A DNA stretch of 64,000 nucleotides, taken from Welwitschia mirabilis (taxonomy: Eukaryota > Gnetophyta > Gnetopsida > Welwitschiales). A model generated the notes under the pieces. The model saw only the letters and a list, made by a program, of their open reading frames with translations. It was not told where the DNA came from and searched no databases. Numbering within the stretch: position 1 is the first letter of the stretch; the number at the start of each line of letters is the position of its first letter. The position numbers were made by a program, and so were the translations under genes. Positions 1 through 11,119 of this stretch are shown here, piece after piece. The stretch is taken from NCBI GenBank assembly GCA_051453625.1, contig JBOZIK010000001.1, positions 93,879,688 through 93,943,687 of the forward strand. Direction: 5' to 3'.

Positions 1-328
1 AAAACACCTCCTTCTTGAAAGCCGAGAAACAGTGATTACTAAAGATGAGGAGAAAGACACTTTTGTGGTAAACATTCTGCAAATCGAAGTTATAGAAATC
101 TTGCCAAACATATTTGAAGATGAAAGTAAACATTGTTAAAAAATAGTTTTTGTATTATTCATTGTATCTTAGTGTAATCATTCTTTGCCTTATCTTTCTC
201 CTTAGAATAGGCTCTACCATGTATTTCTCCCCTAGTTTAGTATAGTTTGTTATTTTATTTTATCACAAATGTGTATATATATTCTTTTCAAAATCAATAA
301 AATTGAAGAAGGGGAATATTTGTTTTCA
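1..328 (+). mobile_element. 3' end of a copia-like LTR (boundary with internal region at 328)
   Basis: The segment ends in TTTTCA directly before a primer-binding-site-like sequence, and carries an AATAAA signal at about 296-301. This is the usual layout of R/U5 at the end of a plant LTR. A TG that could open the LTR is at 137 (TGTTAAAAAATAG), which would make a short LTR of about 190 bases. The LTR may instead begin before the window. Bases 2-139 are open in one frame (tail reading ...NIFEDESKHC then stop), but this matches no family I know and may be chance. No second LTR copy was found in the window. Confidence 0.55.
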
Positions 329-340
329 TGATATTAGAGC
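329..340 (+). other. Retrotransposon primer binding site, tRNA-iMet type
   Basis: TGATATTAGAGC matches the plant initiator-methionine PBS TGGTATCAGAGC at 10 of 12 bases, with two transitions. It follows directly after the LTR end TTTTCA. This orients the LTR fragment on the plus strand and places the internal region of the element where the aldolase fragment now begins. Confidence 0.65.
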
Positions 341-358
341 TAAACATGATGATCATTT

Positions 359-378
359 AGAGCCTTATAACAGGCTCT
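359..378. repeat. Small perfect inverted repeat at the LTR/aldolase junction
   Basis: AGAGCC at 359-364 and GGCTCT at 373-378 flank an 8-base spacer. The repeat lies exactly between the PBS and the point where aldolase similarity stops (about 379-381), so it may mark the rearrangement junction. Short inverted repeats also occur by chance. Confidence 0.5.
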
Positions 379-379
379 G

Positions 380-1252
380 CGATCCGTCCACTAAAATCTC
401 AAGCTCTACGATCGGAACGAGGCCATTTTCCTGGCAAATGATTGCATACCTTGCAAGGTCATTTGCATTCTCGTCGATCGCTAGTTGCGATGGCTCTGTG
501 TTTCTGATTTTCAGAACGGCTCTCCATTTAGCGAATCTAGCACCGGCGTTGTAATACTCTTGGCATCTCTTGCCAAGGCCGTCTAGACCCTGCGTGGTCG
601 TCTCTCCGTTTGTTCCGGCAAGGTCTACCGTTCCTTTGTCCACTTTTATACCCGGCAGAACCCCGCCTTCTCTCAGGACATCCACAAACGGCTTTCCGTC
701 TGCGGATTTCTGATACAGCGTCTCTTCGAAGAGAATCGCGCCGCTCAGATACTGAAGCGCGCTTGGAGCGGTGAAGAGCAGCTCTCTCAGCGTTCTCCTG
801 TTCGTTTCGTTATTTTCGACGCTAATGCTCGCAAGGCGTTTTCCGATCGTTCCAGTGCTCTCGTCCGCCGCCAGAATTCCCTTGCCAGGCGTCGCGATGT
901 AGCTAGCGTTGGCAATCAATTCATCTGCACATTCATCCCAAAGAAGAAAGTAAATACAGATTCGTTCGGCGACGGACTCGTATGGAATGGCCAGTACGTA
1001 GAGGACAACAGAAACTCCATTTATATACAGAATCGCTACGCGTAAAGACAAGCTAATATATCTAAAATCACTGTCCGAAATCATTCGGGATGATTGAAAA
1101 CTCAAAGGAAATATGTCACTTTAAAGCAAAGATGATCCGAATTCTGACTCAAATAAAAATCTTAAATCTGCGATCAAGCAACAAAGAAGCAACGATAAGG
1201 AGAATCAATGCTAAGAGTAGTGACCCTGATATTTTCCGCGGAAGCAAGACAT
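380..1252 (-). CDS. FBA: Cytosolic class I fructose-bisphosphate aldolase, 5' half (exons 1 and 2), 3' truncated
   Basis: Aldolase cleaves fructose-1,6-bisphosphate to dihydroxyacetone phosphate and glyceraldehyde-3-phosphate in cytosolic glycolysis and gluconeogenesis. Exon 1 is 1252-1225 and reads MSCFRGKYQ, like the plant cytosolic start MSxFxGKY. A 300-base intron (1224-925, GT...AG, phase 1) joins it to [16 protein letters not shown] in exon 2 from 924. Exon 2 has no stop or frameshift and carries [13 protein letters not shown], the LFEETLYQK segment, [32 protein letters not shown] and [10 protein letters not shown]. Similarity ends at ILVDGS (about 380), followed by QSLL and a stop. About 190 of some 358 residues are present. 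The active-site Asp, both upstream Lys and the Glu are there, but the half carrying the Schiff-base Lys is missing. One substitution stands out: usual PIVEPE is PIVELE, a C-to-T change. CpGs are plentiful, unlike the surrounding DNA. It could be a recently broken gene, a gene fragment carried by a retroelement, or a real gene whose next exon lies elsewhere. Confidence 0.9.
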
Positions 1253-1790
1253 GGTGTAGCTGCAAAGGCACAACAGAGCTGCTGAAATGGAGGTCTGCGA
1301 CCGCGACGATGCTTCAAAGACGGAGTCGAAATCAGAATTTGAGAGGAGGAAAGTCACGCACTCAAAATTTAAGGACGCAGGAAGAGGCGAACATTTGCAT
1401 TGAAAATAGAAGATGTGCTTGAAAATAGCAGAAACCGCCTCCGGATTCGTTGTTTTGATGCAAAAAGCGGATCTCCTGCGTCGCTGATTTCATTTAATTG
1501 CGTATCTTATTGCAAAGTTGGAATTTTAGAAAATTCACTACTTCCCACCAAACCCCGAAATTACTGAAAAGCTGCTGGCAACGACCGCTTTCTGGTTCTT
1601 TGGTTTGGTAAATAGTTTGCCCTTTCTAACAACCCACCGCACGTGCACTGATTTCGACCCTTGCTATGTCTTCGGGCTTGGACAAAGGGGAACTTGTGTT
1701 TGAATCACAGATGAGAACACCTAGTCGAACATTCTATAGTGGATGCCTGTCAGGTTGTTAGGGTTACTCATGTGTTTCCATGTGACAAAA
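1253..1790 (-). promoter_or_regulatory. Upstream region of the aldolase fragment, with a G-box
   Basis: This stretch is richer in GC and CpG than everything beyond about 1790. It lies directly upstream of the exon 1 ATG, so it probably holds the 5' UTR and promoter. A palindromic G-box core CACGTG is at 1640-1645, about 390 bases before the start codon. I see no convincing TATA box on the minus strand. The open frame on the plus strand at 1090-1422 covers exon 1, the intron and this region, and has no recognisable product. Confidence 0.4.
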
Positions 1791-4700
1791 TAAATTAAAG
1801 TTTTTCATAAATTAATTTAAAAAATATTTTTTTATGTTAATTCAAAAATTAATTATGTAAAAAAATTTAATGGTCACAAAACATAAAACATAAGAATCAA
1901 TGTGAAATTATTGAACTTACAAGCACCTTTTATAGCAATGGTATCGACATTGATCTCGAGACTTAATCTTATGGAAAGGTATTTTGGCTTTATTTACTAA
2001 AATAGGTCTCCATGTAAGAGGCTTCTAATTTACAAGTAAATGGTTACGTTTGATTTAACAAAAGATTCAAAATATTAAAATGATAGCTTGGGTCGTCAAA
2101 AAGTAATAAGAAGTCATATGTCCATCTAACTTGAGTCTATTTAAGGGTGATCATTGCTTTTTAATTAGCTAAGAGAATCAAGGTCTTCCATCCAACATTT
2201 TATTCGTCATAGAGGCATAACATTCCCTTTCTAATCTAAGTGTTATCCCTTAAATAAAATATACCTATGTATATGTTAAGGGTCATGTCAAATTTGAAAC
2301 TTTTAGTGATCATACATATCTCTTAAGAGTACAACCCATGATCACCTAAATGAATGATTTGATTACATTGGTGGCATCATTGCGTAAATGAATGATTTAC
2401 CTTTACTGAAGGCCTTGGAATATGTCAAACATGGCAAGTAAAGTTTTGAACCCATGACCTCCTAAATGGAAGACAAATGTATCACCCGTAAGACTACCAA
2501 TACATCGGCGACCTATGTATACATATTCATATTTAAAAAGATTAATATAGAAAATTTTTGAAATCATACTAAGATTCTCTTAGTCAATTATATTGTTATT
2601 TTAGATATTGCAATAAGCTAGGTGTAGTCTATGTAAGGATGATAATAAACATTTAATTTGTGATAATAAACTTAAAATAGTATTTCTAAGTTTTTCTTTT
2701 CTATAAGAAAATTTATTTGCTTCTAAAGAAAATATAATTAAGTGAAAGCTAGAGCTTAAACTTAAAAACTAAAAATCAAACCAAGGAGAAAGAAGGAAAT
2801 AAGATTCAAAAACACAAGGGTCAAAGAACAATGTACATTAAATTGAGGTTATTTTACAAGATATCATAAAATACATCAATGATATGCTAGTCCAATAGGT
2901 GAGACATTAGTCCTCCATAATGGAGATCATAGTTTAAATCTTAGAATGCTATATGTAGTACACTATGAAAGCCTAAACATAATTAAATTGATTATTTGTT
3001 TGAGTGATCCTAATGGTTGTACTTCTGGAGAAAGGTGTCACCACTAAAAAATTTTAACACCCCCTACCTAACAACATATACATTACTTCTATATTATCCA
3101 ACAAGAAATTGCATTAGAGATAGCAAATCTACTCTGTTATGTGAACAAAAACCTCAAATAACAAACATGAAAACAATCACCATTTTAAGGATTGAATGAG
3201 ACATGATGATAATAAAAAGTAAACATTTTGAAACCATGGTGAAGGGTTTCATTACACAAATGAAATTTTTAATAGTTCACATGAAGAATCAACACAAAAT
3301 GGTTCCTTGAAAAATAATAGAGTAGACATAAGATTTAAGATTTGTAGAATAAAAGCACACATACTTAAGCTAACATTCTAGATGTTGGCACAATTATTTC
3401 TGAAGGTTAAAAAGAAGAGGAAGGAAAGAAAGAAAGAGCTTGACATGGAATGAAAAATTTAATTAAAGAAATTCTAGATGCATTTTAAAACAGACCTATT
3501 TTAAAGTCATACAACATAGGTCACAAATAAGGTGGACCATGGCATATCATCATTAGATTCAAAATTACATAAGAAAAAGAGAAACTTTGGGATAATTGAA
3601 GTAATTTCAAGAAGGAAAAACTTAGATGAATAAACATCACACACAAAATGAAGTTGCAAAGAAAATGAAAACTGTAAAAGATAAAGATGAAGTAAACATT
3701 CTTATTTAAATCCAACATATATTATAGTTATTAAATATTATATAAAACAAGGGATATGAGCTTTGCATTATTGGCTTGTGAAGATTGATGACTTTGTAAT
3801 AAATGATGTTCTTAATTTTTATCACATTTTTTTCTTTAATAATTTTGTTATTTTTAACATTGTGAAAACATGGAAGATGAAGAATCTTGATGTTTATTAA
3901 TTTCTAGATTTAATATTACCTATTTTCCTAACAAAAGAAAGGACAAATAAGGTAGACCATTTAGAGATTTGATTCTTTAATTTTCAATAGCTTGGAACAA
4001 AAAATTTAAATTTGAAAGATACATGAAAATATATAATATGTTTTTCTTAAAATCATGCACTCAAAAAAAAAAAAAAAAAATTGTATTGAGCTTTCTATTT
4101 TACTAGTTTAAGACAAGCTACTTTATATATTTGATAAGGTTTCTTATGTGACTATTCATTTTAATACCTCACTATGGATACTACTAATTTCTCTTAGTTT
4201 TGAAAACTCTCCATATTTAAAGACTTCAACACTTGAACTGATTCTGAAAATGTTTAAATTATGAACTAGAACTCTTAAAAATTGAGAATAAAAGGAAAAT
4301 TAAATGGAATAGATTTTCTTAAGATAAAACTTTAAAAATTGCAAAGGAAAACTAGTGCTAAAATGGATAACAAGAAGTAGATATTCTAGTATCAAATAAA
4401 ATAAAGGAAAAAAATTTCTAACTTTAAGTCTTTGACTTTCACAGATCCTTAGGAATGTTTGAGTATTAATTTCTCAATTACTAATTTAATGGATCATCTA
4501 AGTATTTGACATCTTAAAACAAGTAAAATACATCTTCTCATTAGTCTTTTTATTTTATTATTTTAGTAGATTTACATTCTTATCAACATCAAAAGAGAGA
4601 TCTTTTATCTATAATAATAGAAAAACTAAAGAAATATTTTCAACTTATAATGCAAAAACGATGGTATCATTTTGAAATCTTTTATAAAGTTTATTAGTTG

Positions 4701-5915
4701 CTACATAACATGTATCAAGAAGATAAAGTACAAAGGAAAAATATGATTTGCCAAAAAATGCAGAGAAGTAAGAATAAACTTCATCAACCCAAAAAAAATC
4801 ATAGGAAAAAAATAAAAGCATATAAGCATTTAATTTGCAATAAGAATAGGAAATTTATTAGACAAAGGTAGTCATAATTCTTACATTTACTTAAAATAAA
4901 ATACAAAAATTTTTGTAAGTTTCTTCAAAATAGAAAAAAATTAAGAACTTAGTATTTCTTGTTAAGATATCTAGAATATTTATCAATACCTATTTAACAA
5001 TAAATAGAAAAGAACTTATTATAATGTTAATAGCAAACTTTCTTTTATTTGAGAAAACTTGTGAAAGAATCCTAGGACTAGCTTTAGGAAGAAGATAAAT
5101 GCAAAAGGGTTATATGACAACATGTTGAAGTGTAGTGGACCTTTTGTTTGAAAAATACTATGAAGAAAAACTCAATGACGCACTAGAATTTGGATTAAAT
5201 AAAGATTGATGTATTCAAACCTTATTATGTTATTTAAGAAATGAAATAAATTAAAATTAAAGAATTAAAAACTGATTATAATCATTTTTTTGATAAAACT
5301 CTTAAGAACTATTATTAAATTAAAGATCAATAGATGAGAAGATAAAAATTAACTATGGAAAATGTCTTAAGTAGATTTTCAATAGTGTCATTCTATAATA
5401 GATCATCTTATTATCTTGAAGCATTTTCTGTAACAAGGTAAAGATTCAAGTACAAAGGCTTTTATTTATTTTATAGACTCTTATAAAGCATATGAATTAG
5501 TTATTAAAAATAAATTATAGTTATGATCATAGAATATTAGAATTTTAGTCGCTTTATTGTTTAAAAATTAGAAGTTATAAACATATATATCATAATCACA
5601 AATAATATCTTTTAATTAAATGTTATGTTTCAATGTTCTCTTAATATTAAACAAGACTATCATCTCTTGCTCACATATATTTTTTTAAAAAATTTTTATT
5701 AATGAATTTGAAGCCTTTATAATGAAATATTCCATAATCCTTCTAGTTTATAAAAGTATGAAATTGTTTTATGAACCTCTTACTGTTTTGTAAGTGATGT
5801 TACACTGATTTCTAAAATAAAAAAGGCTTTCAAAATATGCTACACATTTTAAATGTATTTTACTTTAGTCTATAATAAAGACTAATATTATAAAACATAA
5901 ATTTTATAGTTTATA
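1791..5915. other. AT-rich DNA with no recognisable gene
   Basis: Very AT-rich sequence with only short chance reading frames. There is a poly-A run at about 4062-4080. I recognise no gene, RNA or element. The composition changes sharply from the CpG-containing aldolase island at about 1780-1800. Confidence 0.6.
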
Positions 5916-6975
5916 TGTGATACCCTCTCTTTTCTTACTCTAATTAAGCACTACTTTTTTCCTTCTTCTTTTTAATATTATTACCTAATAGACATAACAA
6001 AACCTGGGACTAAATTCTACTTAATCCTTTATTATAATTTCTATATTCTAAGAAATATAAATCATATTAATATTGTATGTTTACCTTTAATTAATTTCTA
6101 AATTATTTTGGTTTACAAACAATAGTGATGTCATAAGCTTGTGTCCTCCATTTCTTCCTAATTTTACATCATATAAGAGATATCTTATGAATAGTTAAGA
6201 AGATATAAACTTATTTCCAACATACATGAATAAGTTTTAAGGATAATACCTAACTAATATAATAGGAGGTTGCAACTCTAATTAACAGCATTCCAACTTG
6301 AAAAACAACCATCCTCTAGATATTAATTTGTTCTACTTCAGATTCTAAACCATATAAACATGACTGGGATCAACTCCATAGGCTTTCACTTCATCTCGAT
6401 ATACCTCTAATATAAGTGATAGGTGGTATGTGAGGTGGATGCATGCTTACAAATGGCCTTTGCTTTCTTGAAACATCTCCAGATGGTGTAACATGATCCA
6501 TTGACACCAAGGGCTCAAGATATTAAGTTGGAGTAAGTTCATACATAAGTAGGACAGGAGAGTGGTGATTAANNNNNNNNNNAAAAATAAAATACAATGC
6601 AACCCACCTTTGTAATGAGATCCAAGTGTGGGGATGAACATTATTAGAATTATCTTTACTTAGTCCTGTTTGATGAATACACCACACAAATGCATGCAAA
6701 CAATCCTAGCTAATGTGGGTATTTAATGGATTATTTACCTAATTTTAATACCTTTAATTATAATATAGTTCATTTTATAAAAACAACCATAAAAGAAAGC
6801 AAGCATACAAGAACATTTATTTTTTTCCAAGATTATAATAATAAGACTCTAGATAAAGGAAATATTATTTTCTTTTCTATCTAAATAAAGGAAATATTCT
6901 ACTCTTTTTCTTTTAATAATAAAAAAAGTATAAAATAATGTACTTAAAAAAACTAAAACATACCTAGAATTATGC

Positions 6976-7119
6976 CAATCCTAGAAACATTTTTCCATGC
7001 TCATATGATAATCTTCATGAATTAGTGCAAAGAAGGTAAACAAAAGACAATTCTAGAAACATTTTTCCATGCTCATATGATAATCTTCATGGATTAGTGC
7101 AAAGAAGGTAAACAAAAGA
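6976..7119. repeat. 72-base tandem duplication inside the left LTR
   Basis: Units 6976-7047 and 7048-7119 both begin CAAT(C/T)CTAGAAACATTTTT and end AAACAAAAGA, and are almost identical. The right LTR has one copy at the matching place (about 16103-16175). The duplication therefore arose after insertion, and much more recently than the general LTR divergence. Confidence 0.9.
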
Positions 7120-8637
7120 AAGTATAGCTCAAGCATAATTATTAAGATAGAAGTATTTATCCAAAATTTCATATAGATATATTATAAGTCAAAAATAAAA
7201 ATAAGTGATAAGCTAGAGACTACTTATGTTACTCAAACTACTAAGGTAAAAAATCTTACAAACATGTACATTCAAAGTAAAATAAAGAAAAAAGATGTAA
7301 AAGAGGTATTTCTACAAAGAAATATCACTTATAGGTAATTTAACTTAAATCTACTGATAAAAAAATATTTTATATACTCAATTTTCCTATAAAATTTTGT
7401 GTAATAATATTTCTATAACTTTAAACATTAATTATAACATTTTAGAGCTCTAAGGAGACATCATAGTTAAAAATTAATAATTAATTAATCATGAAGCAAA
7501 AAATAAATTACAATAGTTTTTTAGAAATAGACACTTAATATGTTCCTCAGAGTCTAAGTTAAACTATTATAGAATTATAAAGGTATTATCTTTAATGTTA
7601 TTATTTAAGGTTAAAAATATCAAATTTTCTAAAATTATAGTCCTATTGTACTACATTAAAATGACCATAACTTTCAAAATACTTTCCTTTTTTAAATGAT
7701 TCAAGATGTTTTGGAAAGCTTATTCAATTTTTTATAACTTTAAATGATCAATTTTAAAAATAGGTTGATATATAGGTATAGAAATGTAAATTACTTGCTT
7801 ATGTTTTTTCACATTTATTTTCTAACGTATTTTAACAAAATAATTTTTTAAAAAAATAATTGCCCATCAGAAAAATTACTATTTTTATATTTTTATGTTA
7901 ATAACGCACTCCTAGGTTTACATAAAAAATTCCACTAAATTATACCTACTAATTAATAAGATATGATGTTTTCATCCTATGCTTCTATCTTGGAAATTTA
8001 ATTTTTGCCATAACAAAAATATGATAAAGTTTTTACAACTTCTTAAGCAATAACTTAGATTAGTAAAATAATGGATATACTAATTAATTAGTTACAGAAT
8101 GAGAAATCAATTACATAAAGAAAAATTAACTCAATTCAAAAAAGAACAATTTACTATGAGCCTTGAGATTTTCCCTGGAAGAATATTAACCTAAAGAGAT
8201 TTTTGAGGATTAAACCTTATTCCTAATAAGATGGCCCTAATGAATAATAGATTAAAAAATATAATACTAATTAGTACTTATTTTTTTTAAATAGTACACC
8301 CTTTAATCACTTGACAATAATCATCCATTAGTAATCCTCCATCATCAAGCACAAGAGTCCTCGTCATATCTCACTATAACGTCTTGGTAGGAGCCAATGG
8401 TAGGGAATAATATTTTATAACATAATTTTATAAAATCTATAAATAATTTTCTAATCAAATATTACATCATTGTGATAATTTAAAAAAATCCTATTGGCAA
8501 TCTGAGTAAAGAGCTTACTTCCAAAGATTAGTAAGACTTTGGTAGTTGAAGATCAATAAAGATCTAAGCTTAAGAGTTTCTTAGCTTCAAGCTTCTATGC
8601 TCCAAGCTCCAAAGCAAGAGAATGAGAGTATGTATGT

Positions 8638-8641
<4 letters not shown>

Positions 8642-8671
<30 letters not shown>
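8642..8671. repeat. (GA)n microsatellite
   Basis: An uninterrupted GA run of about 30 bases in the left LTR. The right LTR has an interrupted GA-rich version at about 17712-17750. Confidence 0.9.
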
Positions 8672-8675
<4 letters not shown>

Positions 8676-9518
8676 CTTGTATGAAACAAAAGGAAAGTAT
8701 CTTCACTTTACAAGAGAGGAAATGATCTCTATATGTATGTATATAAACAAAGGCACATAGCTCAAGATTACAAGATCATCTAATTTAGGTGAGTAATCTT
8801 CTTTCTTTAATTACCAAGATTAATAAAATGCATCATTTCCTCATGCTAACTCTATTTAATCATTCATAAGCTTATTCGTAAGTTTAATTCATTAAAGAGA
8901 TGCATCAAAAAAATAAATGCATAAATCTCAAAATTGTCATGGGTCACAATGAGAAAAACTCTTTAATTCCAATGAATAAAGCAATGAGTATGCTATGAAC
9001 AAAATGTCCTTACACATCTTAAAAACATAAAAGTCATGGTAGAGTAAATCTAGTCATTTATCATTCTTAGTTTTAGGTAAGGATGCATGTACTTATTCAA
9101 ATGCTCATTTATATCAAAATGCATACAATATATCAATCACATAATACAAGGAAGGAAATATTTATTCATAATATAGTACATCTATAATATTTACCAAAAT
9201 TTAAATGAGTAAATAAGATATAACATATATTATTATGTTCTCTTGAAATCTTTTATTTATGAATTTTATCATGTGATTTTAATTCCTCATATAATTACAT
9301 TATTTAATTTTAAATATTTAAGTAGATTTTCTCATAAAAACATTTAAAATAATTTTTATCATTTACATGATAAATCATGAATATTACAAACTAATTTTAA
9401 TTTTAAAATGACATCTTACTTGATAAGGAACTTAACTAAGGATAATTAATTATTTGATTGAAAGCTTAATGTACTTAGTATTCAAGTAAATAAGGTTTAC
9501 AAAATATAGGATATGATA

Positions 9519-9530
9519 TTCTCCCCTACT
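9519..9530 (-). other. Polypurine tract of the chromovirus
   Basis: The minus strand reads AGTAGGGGAGAA directly before the inferred LTR start, the standard site for plus-strand priming in LTR retrotransposons. Confidence 0.7.
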
Positions 9531-9607
9531 TAGACTAATTTACTCCTAGCAATTAAGATTCATAAAAAGCTTGAGAAAACCTAAATACGTATTATATGAT
9601 TAAAAAA

Positions 9608-10950
9608 TATTTGGGTATTAACTTTTCATTATTTCCTTTAGCTCCTATGTATCTTGATCAAGACTATGATTGCTCCACTTTATTTTTACTTGATGGATCT
9701 TTGTATTTTGTAAATTTATAGTTTGTTGATCTAGCACTGCTTTCGGCCTTCCTATAGTTGAACAATCTAGTTCCATGTGAATATGAGACCAATTTAACAC
9801 ATGAGAAGGATTTACAATATACTTTTTTGGCATACTTACATGGAAAACATCATGCATGTACAATAGTTGAGGGGGTAGAATAAGCTTGTATGCAATAGGT
9901 CTAACTCTTTCTAATATTTCAAATGGTCTAATGAATTGAGGAGCTAATTTTGATCTCTTAACTCCTCTAGTTACTAATTTCATTAATGATACTTTAAGAA
10001 ATACATGATTAACTATTTTGAACTCAAGATCCCTTCTTTAATAGTTTGCATATATCTTTTATCTATTTTTTGCTTTTTTAAGTCTATTTTTAATGATCCT
10101 CATTTTATTTTCCATTTCTTGTAATATTTTTAATCCTCTCATCAATCTTTCTTCAGGTTTTATCCATGAAGTAGATCCTTTACACTTCCTACCCTATAAG
10201 GCTTCAAATAGAGCCATTTGAATTGAGCTTTGATAATTGTTATCATATGTAAACTGTACCAATGGTGGATACTCTTCCCAACTCTTAGGATTATCTAGAA
10301 TACATGCTTTATGAAGATTTTTTATAATTTGATTAAATCTTTTTTCTTATCTATCTGTTTAAGGGTGAAATGCAGTGCTCATATTTAAGTTAGTTCCTAA
10401 ATTCATTTTTAATTCTTGTTAAAACTTAGAAATAAATTTTGAATCTCTATCAAAGGTAATTACTAAAGATACATTATGAAACTGAATAATATTTTAAATA
10501 GATACTTTCGTAATATCCTTGGCATCATAAGTAGTTTTCAATGGAATGAAATGTACTTACTTAGTTACTCTATCAATTATTACCATAATAGAATCATTAT
10601 CTCTTTGAGTTTTTGGAAATCTCACACTAAATTCCATGTAAATCACATTCCATTTATATTCTGAAATATCTTGAAGATAAAGTAATAATGCTAGATTTCT
10701 ATGTTCTTCTTTAACTTATTAACAATTAAGACACCTTGACACAATTTTCACTATATCCTTTTTCATCCTTGATCACCAAAATTTTTGTTTCATGTTTTGA
10801 TACATTTTAGTTTCTCCAAGATGACCTACTATAGGTGGGTTATGAAATTTAAACATTATCTTATATTTAATTTCATCCACATTAGGAACCAAAAATCTTC
10901 CCTTGAGTCTAATAATACCATCTAAACCGATACTAAGATTCTTTGAATCT
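9608..10950 (-). pseudogene. Chromovirus integrase with C-terminal chromodomain, degenerate
   Basis: Reading the minus strand from about 10950: an HHCC-type region with GHLGETKMYQ and SRCLNCQ, then a core with traces of FPKTQRDNDSIMVIIDR, NPKSWEEYPP and MALFEALGRKC, across several frames. The last 112-codon open piece (9983-9645) covers the GPY/F segment SKLAPQFIRPFEILERV and HDVFHVSMPKKYI. The chromodomain follows (KAVLDQQ, then HQVKIKWSNHS). It reads DQDT-stop-ELKEIM, where the family has a Trp, so TGG became TAG. Integrase joins the cDNA to host DNA, and the chromodomain is thought to steer it to heterochromatin. Confidence 0.9.
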
Positions 10951-11119
10951 AGTGATTTTTTTAACTAGTTTTTTAGTTTTCAACAATTATCATTCTTTTC
11001 TTATCCTTCTAATACAATGGTAGGAATTTGGATGTGAATTTTGATGATTATCTTAAGATAATCTTGTTTACTAAAAGCATATGTAACCTTATTTCCCTTA
11101 CCTTCATGGTATAAAATCT

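Larger units (their letters stand above)
5916..9518 (-). repeat. 3' LTR of the chromovirus (left copy)
   Basis: The outer end reads TGTGATACCC on the plus strand, matching TGTGACACCC at 15062 in the other LTR. Similarity continues to the shared AAATAAGGTTT near 9488-9498. The inner limit is set at 9518 because the polypurine tract lies at 9519-9530, giving TATCATATCC on the minus strand as a decayed TGTCATATCC start. It includes a 10-N gap (6573-6582), a 72-base tandem duplication and a GA microsatellite that the other LTR has in a different state. Confidence 0.85.

Noticed and set aside
2-139. An open reading frame at the window start ending NIFEDESKHC
   Set aside because: Too short, no family match, and it overlaps the likely LTR. 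It may be the tail of a gene outside the window but cannot be supported.
303-554. An 83-codon frame on the plus strand
   Set aside because: It is the complementary shadow of aldolase exon 2 and matches nothing.
1675-1725. A tRNA- or SINE-like stretch with GTTTGAATC resembling a pol III B box
   Set aside because: One mismatch to the B box, no convincing A box, and no tRNA fold could be drawn.
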